Of a DNA stretch of 12,224 nt, positions 1-6,597 are shown piece by piece (position 1 is the first letter of the stretch; each line of letters begins with the position of its first letter). The stretch is taken from assembly GCA_015233285.1 (NCBI GenBank), contig JADFYA010000071.1:1-12224 (forward strand), in the 5' to 3' direction. The stretch is from Deltaproteobacteria bacterium (GTDB lineage Bacteria; Desulfobacterota; JADFXK01). A program made the position numbers and the translations under genes. Under the pieces are notes generated by a model. The model had not been told where the DNA came from. It ran no database searches and saw only the letters and a program-made list of their open reading frames with translations.

Positions 1-2110
1 ATTTTTTGTTTTAGCAATTCTTCAATCAGGGAAGAGAAGGACCTGGCCGCGATCTTGGGGCTGAAGGTTTGTTCCACGACCCATTCACCCATAGACCTAA
101 GGCCGGCCAGTAGTTCTGCGTCTATGATCAGCCGGCCGGCGGCGAGAACATATTCTTCCACGGTCGCGACGTGGGCAAAGGAGAGAGTTGGCCGGCCCTG
201 GTAATGAAGGAACGAAGCGGCGCCCCATTCCCATTTCACGGCAGCCTCAGGCAATTGAGTTTGATCATAAAAGTCGAATGGCTGCAAGGCCAGCAGGGCG
301 CCTCCCTGAGCCAGGTACTCACCCTGAGCCGTGGTGCTGGCGGAAGAAGGAGAAAACGGATGAAGATACAGGTCAATGACATGGGCATAAAGTGGGGTGT
401 TTGATGATCTTGGGAAGTAGAATTTGTCCTGCATCCCCAATTCTGCAATCTTCTGCTTCAGGCCGGCATCTATGTCGTCATTGCCTCCGGTACCGCAGGC
501 CAGGTAGACAGCCTGAGGGTATTCGGTCAATATTTCAGCCACAGCCCGAAGATATTCTTCATCGTCTATTTCAGACAATTGATCGATACTCCCTAATATA
601 AACGCATCTTCCGGATAGCTCTGCCGTAACTCGGCCACCAATTTCGGGTCGGCCTTGGAAGAATCAGGTATCACCACCATGGGCGGACGGAAAAAGTAGT
701 ACTCGTATCCGGAAAGTATTCCCCTGGTCCCGACCCGGTGCGTTATCCGATAGTCGATTCCGGCGACATCATAGACCAGGTCGGCTTCAGCCCAGTAAAT
801 CTGCAGGGATGAAGTCCGAGTCGATAACAAGAACGCGTCTTGCTCTCTGCGGCAGGATGAGATCAAGATATCTATCTCATCAGCGGTCACCTTTTCTCTA
901 AGCTTCAGGCACTTATTGAAGTGGCTGTAATACAGGCCGGTATCGCGGTCGTCAATGAGGTCATGGATGCTGACATAGCTAACCCCCAGGTCGGCTATTT
1001 TCTTGACGCACTCCCTATCTGATATAGATTTTTCAATATATTCCAAATCATAGACGTAATACTCATACTCCGGGCGGCCTTGGGCCACCAGTCCCACCAG
1101 CAGAGGATATAGAAGGTCAAATTGAGAATTATTGACGATCCGATCACAAACAAAGCCTATTTTCCATCGGTTTCGGCCCACAAAGGTATCTTTGCCGGGC
1201 GGGCGCAGATCATGCTCGGCCACCAGGTGGTCTGAGATATACCTCCCCAGCGGTTGATCCAGGTCCTTGGTTAAGGCGGCCCATCCGGTTTGAGTCTGTG
1301 TTAGGTTGCCATAGATGTGGGATAAAGGAAAATGCAAATAAAAAGCTAATTCCGTTTGTCCTTTTTGCACGGCCTGGTGGAAGAGGCCGAGCAGGCAAGA
1401 ATATATTTTCAGCCATTCCGGCTTGGCTCCGTAGCTGTGCCACAGGCTGAAAAGTACCCATATGATATTGGATTTTTGGACCTGAAGCGGTTTTTCCAAG
1501 AATTCTGAGGAAAAGACGTATTGAATGAGATTCTCTATCAGTTCTTCCAGGTTGGAGAAAAGGACATCCAGCACATTTTTTAATAGGGCCGGGGTATTCC
1601 TGATACCGGATTCTACTGTGAAGTCTAGATCGACTATTCGGGTCAAGTATTCCGTCCTGGCCTGGTGCCGGTCTTTTCCGTTAAAAAAGTTGAGAATGAG
1701 TTCGACGTTCGCCAAGATTGCTTTGAAATAGTCAGTGGATGAGGCATAGATTTTCTGGATTTCACTGAATAGCATTTCACTCTGAGGCGAAGATGTCAGA
1801 GTCACGCCCGACCGGGCGATCAGTTCGACAAAGGCCAGGCAATTAAGATTATACTGGGCACAAAGAAGTGATCCCGGATGATCCCGAAAATGTCGGCATA
1901 AGCCATCTTGTATTTCGGATTCCGATGAGGGAAGTAAGTCATCTCCATGGCATAAAAGGCGGCAATGGCGTCGCTCGCCGCCTCGTTGTCCATCGGTTCA
2001 TGGAAGACATTGGCGACGTCGACCAGGTATCTTTCGATATGGCCTAGTTTCAACATGTCCAGCCAGGTTGACAGTCTAGGATTCATTTTGCAGCTCTCTT
2101 TCAATGTCAT
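1..2110 (-). pseudogene. SPINDLY/HMW1C-like glycosyltransferase (GT41-type), frameshifted, C-terminus beyond window
   Basis: Two minus-strand reading frames together make one protein of about 700 residues. The first runs from ATG 2110 (or the better-placed ATG 2086, preceded by GAGAG) to about 1865. The second stays open from about 1862 to the window edge. Frame one reads through IIRDHF and frame two continues with CAQYNLNCLAF, so one base appears to be missing from a short T run (plus-strand A's at 1862-1864). The first part is all-helical in character. The later part looks like a GT-B sugar-nucleotide transferase: LQIYWAEADLVYDVAGIDYR (about 750-806) resembles the acceptor/UDP-binding stretch of O-GlcNAc-transferase-like enzymes, IDLYLHPFSPSSASTT (about 330-380) resembles their nucleotide-binding loop, and the end (VEEYVLAAGRL and SFSSLIEELL) matches the SPINDLY C-terminal helices. 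Family members glycosylate proteins such as adhesins in the cytoplasm. It may be a decayed gene or a sequencing error. The substrate is unknown. Confidence 0.68.
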
Positions 2111-2198
2111 TTTTTGGTGACAGGCAGATTTCTTAAGGCCCGGTTTCGTGGTCTGGGCCCACGGCTAATTGGCTTGCTCCTTCCCAGGGGGGGACTGC

Positions 2199-2924
2199 TT
2201 AGGCAGTCAGCACCTGGATATTGAATACAGGGACATGTTGCCGGCTCAACAAAATGGCATGGTTTTTATAAGGCTCTGAGTTGTGTTTGAGCAGGGGAAT
2301 AAAATGGGGAAACCGGCGCAGAAACAACTCAATGGTTCGAACCGAAGTATTAATCTCGCCTTCGATGTAAGTCTGGAGCGGGGCTAAGTAGGATTTGACT
2401 TGAAAACGAAACATCGCCTGCCGGGCGGTTTGTTTTTTCCAGGCCGGGCTGCCGTGGAATTGCTCCAGCTCGATGACAAAGGCTACCTGCTGCAAGTCGA
2501 TCATGAGTTCCTGGTCAGACCAAATAATCTTTTTGTCTTTAACCAGGCAAGGTTTTTTTAGATAGGGATAGTAAACCGCTTCGTTATCAAACCAGATTTT
2601 TCTGAGTTCGTCTTCATTGGCCACCGGCCGCTTTTTGTCTGGGCCGGCATAAAGAATTTTTTGCCCGACCATCCGTTTGGCTTCTTTGGGATCACGAATA
2701 ACTCTTGTTATTTCTTTTGATTGCAGAGTGACGTGTTCTATGATTTTTTTATTTAGGAGAACAGACAACAGGCCGATGTCTGGGAGGGCGCCTTCGACGA
2801 TCTCCCCCGTGACCAGGAAAAAACGTACCAGATTAAGGGGGATGACGCCCGGACTCCCGTCCAACGGCGGACGATTTTCGGAGCTGGATTCCATGTGATC
2901 GGGATAATCGTTAAAATCAACCAT
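2199..2924 (-). CDS. Unrecognised 241-residue protein
   Basis: I do not recognise this family. The frame is also open from a TTG at 2945, but the ATG at 2924 (MVDFNDYPDH) is a more natural start, although neither has a convincing ribosome binding site. The protein is soluble in character, with no signal peptide or membrane segment. It has a charged, proline-containing N-terminus, then a beta-rich part (VRFFLVTGEIVEGALP), a basic middle (KEAKRMVGQKILYAGPDKKR), an acidic/hydrophobic stretch (DLQQVAFVIELEQFHG) and a helical, aromatic C-terminal third (FLRRFPHFIPLL). It lies 88 nt upstream of the glycosyltransferase-like gene on the same strand, so the two may be co-transcribed. That gives a weak hint of a role in the same surface- or protein-modification process. 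Coding reality is supported by length, strand agreement and lack of a better overlapping frame. Function is unknown. Confidence 0.65.
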   Translation of the reverse strand: MVDFNDYPDHMESSSENRPPLDGSPGVIPLNLVRFFLVTGEIVEGALPDIGLLSVLLNKKIIEHVTLQSKEITRVIRDPKEAKRMVGQKILYAGPDKKRPVANEDELRKIWFDNEAVYYPYLKKPCLVKDKKIIWSDQELMIDLQQVAFVIELEQFHGSPAWKKQTARQAMFRFQVKSYLAPLQTYIEGEINTSVRTIELFLRRFPHFIPLLKHNSEPYKNHAILLSRQHVPVFNIQVLTA

Positions 2925-2945
2925 GAACCCAACTAACCGGCCCAA

Positions 2946-3517
2946 TTGGCCATTTTTCAGTTGTTAACTGCTGGATACGGGTGTTTTAAGACGCATCAAA
3001 GAGTCGCTGGCCAAAGGAAACTAGACGCCGACCCTTCAAATGAGTCTATCATCCGTGCTGCAGACCTTCATTCCCAGACGGTCTCATGAGAATTCAATTT
3101 CTTTATACTTCTTTAGACTGAAAAGAAAGCAAAGTCAATGAAAAGCACAGGGCAAATGCTTCGGTTTTGTCACAGGACATCCGAGGACTAGACTTCATGA
3201 GCCGGTCCCAAACCAGTTTGAAATTTGTTTGCTTTTGATTGGCGTCCGAGGGGCGGGATTTGTCGGGGTGAGAGATGGATAGCTTAGACTTGTTATCTGA
3301 TTATGGCCGGGTAGGCCGGGTTGGAGTGCTCCCGGCCGTGGTAGAGAATTATCTTGAATTCGAAAGGATAAATATAGGCACAGGCAATTGACCACACAGG
3401 GCAAAGGTGTTCGTTGTCCCACCGGTTTGCAGGGGCCACAGGAGTATTTAATCTTCTTCTCCGATGAGTTTACCACGGCCACCGGTTCTTCCCGGAAGGG
3501 ATCGTGGGGGCCCCCTT
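2946..3517. other. Intergenic region of about 570 bp with no convincing gene
   Basis: The stretch separates the BcrA-type gene from the unknown gene. It contains GC-rich short repeats of GGCCGGG type (about 3305-3340), a perfect 10-bp GGGGGCCCCC palindrome (3503-3512) just after the upstream stop codon, and an AT-rich part (about 3090-3140). A minus-strand frame at 3195-3482 is open for 95 codons, but it is rich in Pro, Ser and Cys with no recognisable domain, so I treat it as chance. No classical hairpin plus U-tract terminator was found. Confidence 0.5.
3110..3138 (-). promoter_or_regulatory. Possible sigma-70 promoter for the unknown protein and glycosyltransferase pair
   Basis: On the minus strand, TTGACT (3138-3133) is followed after 17 nt by TAAAGA (3115-3110) in an AT-rich patch. 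The -35 is close to consensus. The -10 matches only three of six positions. It would leave a leader of about 180 nt before ATG 2924. Position and composition are suitable, but the match is weak. Confidence 0.25.
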
Positions 3518-4384
3518 TTATTTGCCGGATTTTTTGAACAGAGCTTCAGCGAACAGGGCCGCGCCCAGGGCACCGGCAATCTGCGTATCCCTGGTCGGTT
3601 TGAGCGCCTTGATCCCCAGTTCCTTCTCGATTCGGGAAACTACGCCGATGTTCTTGGCGATACCTCCGGTAATGGCGAGTTCTTTCTCAACGCCGATTCT
3701 TTTTAGCAAAGAGACGACCCGATGGGCCATGGCCGAGCTGTACGCGGCCAGAACCTTCTCTTTGGGCCAGCCGGAGCGCAGAAGGCCGGAAGCCTCAGAT
3801 TTGGCGAACACGACGCAGGTGGAGGAAACCGGCTGGGGCTCCTCAGCCACCTGGAGGGATAACTCGCCCATGTCGTTAATGGATACGTTCAACAGGTCGG
3901 CAAATACTTCCATTCCGCGACCGGTCCCGGCCGCGCATTTGTCGTTCATCAAGAAATTGGTCACCTTGCCCTTTTCGTCGCAATGGATGGCCTTACAATC
4001 CTGTCCGCCCATGTCCAGAACCGTGCGAACGCTGGGACCATGCATGAAGTTGGCCCCCAGAGCATGGCAGGCGATTTCGGTGATGGCCCGTTGCCCAAAG
4101 GGGACATTAACCCGGCCGTAACCCGTTCCCACGGTGTACTGCAGGTCTGTGTAGGTCACCCCTGTTTCTTCCATGGCCATGTTCATGGCGTTCATGGCGC
4201 TGTTGGGACTGTCGGAACCGGTTCTGGTATTGCCGTAGGCATAGAGTTGACCGTCGACCATGATCACGGCCTGGGAGCTGACTGAGCCGACATCCACGCC
4301 GCCCGTGATGAGCTTACCGGCTTTCCAGTCAAGGTCTGGATTGGTCCAGCGGGATTCCTTCCACCTCCAGAATTCTTCAGCCAT
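3518..4384 (-). CDS. bcrA: BcrA/BzdQ-type ATPase subunit of class I benzoyl-CoA reductase-like enzyme
   Basis: 288 residues of the ASKHA-fold BcrAD/BadFG ATPase family. Such subunits hydrolyse ATP in the cytoplasm to push electrons from a bridging [4Fe-4S] cluster to a low-potential aromatic-ring reductase. Visible motifs are GGVDVGS (about 28-34, phosphate 1), DMGGQD (124-129, phosphate 2), NDKCAAGTG (C150), STCVVFAKSE (C190) and TGGIAKN (239-245). The two cysteines are the expected cluster ligands shared with the partner subunit. GGQD together with the N-terminal extension (EEFWRWKESRW) points to the BcrA/BzdQ side of the pair rather than to a simple 2-hydroxyacyl-CoA dehydratase activator. 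The ATG is preceded by AAGGAGAG at a 7-nt distance. It lies 64 nt after the BcrD-type gene and is probably the last gene of that operon. BcrB/BcrC catalytic partners are not seen, so the true substrate (benzoyl-CoA, a polycyclic aryl-CoA or another acyl-CoA) is open. Confidence 0.85.
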   Translation of the reverse strand: MAEEFWRWKESRWTNPDLDWKAGKLITGGVDVGSVSSQAVIMVDGQLYAYGNTRTGSDSPNSAMNAMNMAMEETGVTYTDLQYTVGTGYGRVNVPFGQRAITEIACHALGANFMHGPSVRTVLDMGGQDCKAIHCDEKGKVTNFLMNDKCAAGTGRGMEVFADLLNVSINDMGELSLQVAEEPQPVSSTCVVFAKSEASGLLRSGWPKEKVLAAYSSAMAHRVVSLLKRIGVEKELAITGGIAKNIGVVSRIEKELGIKALKPTRDTQIAGALGAALFAEALFKKSGK

Positions 4385-4448
4385 TTGGGCTCTCCTTCTA
4401 TTTTTTGCTACCGGTCAACCGGGCGATGGCTATGTTAACCTTCGGGCA

Positions 4449-5213
4449 TTATTGCGCGGCGACCAAAGCGGCGCCGAAGGCTCCGACAATATCCGGATCT
4501 TCGGGAACCAGGATGTCGGTTTCCAGCATGTTCTTCAGGCTGGTGTAGAAGCCGATATTCCTGGCCAAACCGCCAATCAGCATGACTGGAGTTTCCAGGC
4601 CGATCCGCCGGACCAGGGACGTGATCCGGTCGGAAACGGCATTGTGGATGGCCTTGGCCATGTCGGGCTTGGCCGTTTTGGCGTGAACCAGCGTGACCAA
4701 CTCGCTCTCGGCGAATACGGCGCACTGGGCATTCATATTGACCATTTTGGTGGATTGGAGCGACAGGGGGCCAAGTTCTTCGAGTTTGACTTCCAGGGCG
4801 CGGGCCATGGCCTCGATGAAAGCTCCGGCGCCCGCGGCGCATTTTTCGTTAATGGCGAAGTCGGCCACCTTGCCGTCGGCCTTGATTTTAATCGCCCGGC
4901 CTTCTTCCGCTCCGACATCGATAACCGTCCGGATGGCCGGATTTAGGGCCACAGCGCCTTTGGCCGCCGCGCTCACTTCGGTGATCTTGGCCTGGGCATA
5001 GGGCACTTCATCCCGGCCGGCTCCGGTCGCCACGATTTTTGAAATATCTGAAGCCTTGATCCCCGCGGCCTTTAGGGCTTGTTGCCAGACTGTTTCGGTG
5101 GCGGGTTGAATATCGTATCCGGCGTCACCCTTGGCTTGGCCGATGATCCGGCCGTCTTTCACCACAACGGCCTTGACGGTTTTCGATCCGGCATCTATTC
5201 CTGCCGTAATCAC
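4449..5213 (-). CDS. bcrD: BcrD/BzdP-type ATPase subunit of class I benzoyl-CoA reductase-like enzyme
   Basis: About 254 residues, from the same BcrAD/BadFG ATPase family and the expected heterodimer partner of the next gene. Motifs are AGIDAGS (4-10), DVGAEE (99-104), NEKCAAGAG followed by AFIEAMARALE (C125), NAQCAVFAESE (C164) and GGLARN (214-219). GAEE in place of GGQD together with AFIEAMARALE is typical of the BcrD-type subunit and argues against a stand-alone dehydratase activator. I chose the GTG at 5213 because AGGGAGGA lies 4-5 nt upstream and the protein then begins directly at the first beta strand (ITAGIDAG). ATG 5228 and TTG 5234 are in frame but have poor ribosome binding sites. 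It is the middle gene of a probable three-gene operon. The family role is ATP-driven electron activation. The specific reductase partner is not visible. Confidence 0.85.
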   Translation of the reverse strand: MITAGIDAGSKTVKAVVVKDGRIIGQAKGDAGYDIQPATETVWQQALKAAGIKASDISKIVATGAGRDEVPYAQAKITEVSAAAKGAVALNPAIRTVIDVGAEEGRAIKIKADGKVADFAINEKCAAGAGAFIEAMARALEVKLEELGPLSLQSTKMVNMNAQCAVFAESELVTLVHAKTAKPDMAKAIHNAVSDRITSLVRRIGLETPVMLIGGLARNIGFYTSLKNMLETDILVPEDPDIVGAFGAALVAAQ

Positions 5214-5296
5214 AATGTCCTCCCTCATGATCAAAGGATGCGTTCCATTTCAATAGCATTTGATCTGTTAGGTTTCCATGAAGGCGAATATCCCGT

Positions 5297-5485
5297 CTAG
5301 TCGATTCGGATGATTTTGACGTGTTTTCCAACCCAATCGGGCGGCAAATAAACACGCCCGCTATTACAACTTAGTTTAACCTCTTTTTCCAGCATTTCCT
5401 CGCCATAGAAGACGAACTGGACCAGGGCGCTGTGCGGCCGGATGGTCTCTTCTTCGACGGAGGTGCTGTTGTCCATTTTGGGCAT
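5297..5485 (-). CDS. Small DUF2080-like (AbrB-type fold) protein
   Basis: 62 residues from ATG 5485. The C-terminal half, KLSCNSGRVYLPPDWVGKHV, carries the NSGRVYLP-x-WVGK-x-V signature of the DUF2080 family. These are short proteins often labelled transposase-associated and thought to have a SpoVT/AbrB-like beta fold. The N-terminal half is acidic and variable. It lies 63-83 nt upstream of the BcrD-type gene, depending on that gene's start, and about 115 nt downstream of a strong promoter, so it is likely the first gene of the bcrD-bcrA transcript. No transposase gene is visible nearby. A DNA-binding or antitoxin-like regulatory role is possible, as for other AbrB-fold proteins, but is only inferred. 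A 63-codon frame from 5562 that overlaps it in another phase looks like a shadow. Confidence 0.6.
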   Translation of the reverse strand: MPKMDNSTSVEEETIRPHSALVQFVFYGEEMLEKEVKLSCNSGRVYLPPDWVGKHVKIIRID

Positions 5486-5582
5486 GTTGAGTCGTACCCT
5501 CTTGGTGAAGAGACAAGATGTGTTAAATTATCTCGCTGCGATGATACCTTAACGTCATACATGGCCTGGATAATTTTTTATT

Positions 5583-5599
5583 TAGCTACATTACAGCTA
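5583..5599. promoter_or_regulatory. Dyad TAGCT-N7-AGCTA at the predicted transcription start (candidate operator)
   Basis: Perfect 5-bp half-sites, TAGCT and AGCTA, are separated by 7 bp and sit immediately downstream of the -10 element, spanning about +1 to +17 of the predicted transcript. A repressor bound there would block initiation. Alternatively the dyad could fold as a short hairpin at the mRNA 5' end. No regulator gene in the window is an obvious owner, apart from the small DUF2080-like protein. Confidence 0.35.
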
Positions 5600-5606
5600 T
5601 AATATA

Positions 5607-5635
5607 ACTATAATGAAGCTTCGTCGGGTTGTCAA
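5607..5635 (-). promoter_or_regulatory. Near-consensus sigma-70 promoter upstream of the DUF2080-bcrD-bcrA operon
   Basis: On the minus strand, TTGACA (5635-5630) is a perfect -35. It is separated by exactly 17 nt from TATAGT (5612-5607), a five-of-six match to the -10. Transcription would start near 5600-5598, leaving an untranslated leader of about 115 nt before ATG 5485. This is the best promoter in the window and is correctly oriented for the operon below it. Confidence 0.65.
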
Positions 5636-5737
5636 GAAAAAACCGGTAGATCAAATTTTTATGAGCGGGAGGCCGGGGAAGCTAGGAATATCCAGTCAGA
5701 ACAACGGCGAGAACAAAATTTCCATTTTAACCCGAGT

Positions 5738-5896
5738 CGACGAGTTTTCCGGATTATCTGATTGGTTATACTATTTGGATTTTTCGTGAATGAGACATGA
5801 GGAAGATTGGCGGGCTGACAAATTTTGCCGGCGACAATTGGAACGTGGTCAAACATAAAACGAAAGCATGTTATTACCCTGAGTTCGACGAGTTTT
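5738..5896. repeat. Pair of short direct repeats (CGACGAGTTTT)
   Basis: The 11-bp word CGACGAGTTTT occurs at 5738-5748 and 5886-5896. The flanks are also similar (CCGAGT and CTGAGTT upstream, ATTGG-type sequence downstream), about 148 bp apart. They look like two diverged copies of an intergenic repeat unit. No function can be assigned. Confidence 0.45.
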
Positions 5897-5923
5897 ATTA
5901 ATTGGCAGACGGAAATGAATCCG

Positions 5924-6002
5924 CCGATGGCGCAGATAAACGCAGATGGATGAGGCCCACAGGTGCCTGCGATCATATGTTTTTTTAATCTGCGCTCATC
6001 GG
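5924..6002. repeat. Long imperfect inverted repeat of the CGCAGAT intergenic type
   Basis: The left arm (5924-5940, CCGATGGCGCAGATAAA) pairs with the right arm (5984-6002, TTTAATCTGCGCTCATCGG) with two one-base bulges. The loop of about 43 bp holds a second CGCAGAT (5941-5947) and a small CAGG-TG-CCTG hairpin (5960-5969). Another ATCTGCG follows at 6008. The composition resembles dispersed intergenic repeats common in Desulfobacterota and other MAGs. It lies downstream of the GNAT stop codon on the minus strand and may end or stabilise that transcript. Confidence 0.5.
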
Positions 6003-6092
6003 AGCAATCTGCGGATTAAATCAAGGCCCGTGACAGTAAGCGCTTAACGTACTCATCGAATTAAGGTTAACTGATAAGATCAACCCCCGGCA

Positions 6093-6545
6093 TCACAGGC
6101 TTCGTTCCAGGTTTATGGTTTTAGATGGGCTAAAGTGGTTCGCGCTAAAAAAATGTATCAGCTTGGAATCATTCCAGTCGACCAGGGTAAAGATTTTTTT
6201 AACGCCAAGTGTCCTCAAATGGGCCATAAATTCATTAATCAACAGATTACCGATACCTTTCTGCCGGCAAGAGGGATCAACACCGATGGTGTCCAACGTG
6301 GCTTTTTCGTTGGAAATACCAAATTCACCTATATATATTTCCCCCATGACAAACCCCACCATCGTTCCCTGTTCATCCTCAGCCACCAGCGAGGCGAGCA
6401 AATAATCTGTGGAATGGAAAAGCTTTTCAAACTTCACGGTATAGTACTCCGGCCGCGAAGCCTTGAGTACCTTCTCATCAATCCCGACCACGGCGTCAAA
6501 ATCGTCAGCCTTCATGAGTCTAATTTTGATGGGGTTCTCGTTCAT
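6093..6545 (-). CDS. GNAT-family N-acetyltransferase
   Basis: 150 residues from ATG 6545, with AAAGGA about 6 nt upstream. The fold signature is clear. An N-terminal beta strand, IKIRLMKADDFDAVVGIDE, is followed by a central strand with GTMVGFVMGEIY. Motif A is DTIGVDPSCRQKGIGNLLI, in which the QKGIG turn binds the acetyl-CoA pyrophosphate. Next comes a C-terminal strand (KKIFTLVDWNDSKLIHFFSANHF), typical of the N-D-x-x-x-x-x-FF part of RimI-like enzymes. It would transfer an acetyl group from acetyl-CoA to an amine in the cytoplasm. It begins 52 nt after the MvhD-like gene on the same strand and may be the last gene of that transcript. The acceptor is unknown. Lysine acetylation of acyl-CoA ligases is known in aromatic degraders, so a protein target is possible but unproven. 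Confidence 0.82.
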   Translation of the reverse strand: MNENPIKIRLMKADDFDAVVGIDEKVLKASRPEYYTVKFEKLFHSTDYLLASLVAEDEQGTMVGFVMGEIYIGEFGISNEKATLDTIGVDPSCRQKGIGNLLINEFMAHLRTLGVKKIFTLVDWNDSKLIHFFSANHFSPSKTINLERSL

Positions 6546-6597
6546 GATGGTCCTTTCTTTTTAAGGGCATATTGTGAGTTACGATAAGCTATTTCTA

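Larger units (their letters stand above)
5486..6092. other. Gene-free region of about 600 bp between the GNAT gene and the DUF2080-bcrD-bcrA operon
   Basis: This stretch holds the promoter and dyad at 5583-5635, a pair of short direct repeats (5738-5748 and 5886-5896) and a long imperfect inverted repeat (5924-6002). The 105-codon minus-strand frame at 5659-5976 translates through these repeats and has no domain character, so I do not call it a gene. Base composition falls to AT-rich at about 5520-5660. Confidence 0.55.

Noticed and set aside
2193..2208. Hairpin GACTGC-TTAG-GCAGTC as a terminator after the unknown protein
   Set aside because: It overlaps the stop codon and on the minus strand is followed by a C run, not a U-tract, so it is not a normal intrinsic terminator.
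3195..3482. 95-codon minus-strand open frame between the bcrA-type gene and the unknown protein
   Set aside because: Pro/Ser/Cys-rich, no domain, no clear ribosome binding site; another frame over about 3300-3440 also looks superficially protein-like but has no start and ends soon.
3503..3512. GGGGGCCCCC palindrome after the bcrA-type stop codon as a terminator
   Set aside because: It has no loop and no following U-tract.
3504..4946. Long plus-strand open frames opposite the bcrA/bcrD-type genes
   Set aside because: They are antisense shadows of strongly supported minus-strand genes, and their translations have no recognisable motif.
5598..5614. Two TATAAT-like words on the plus strand as a divergent promoter
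   Set aside because: No gene lies downstream on the plus strand and no -35 was evident; the AT-rich patch is explained by the minus-strand promoter.
5659..5976. 105-codon minus-strand open frame
   Set aside because: It reads through intergenic direct and inverted repeats and has no protein-family character.
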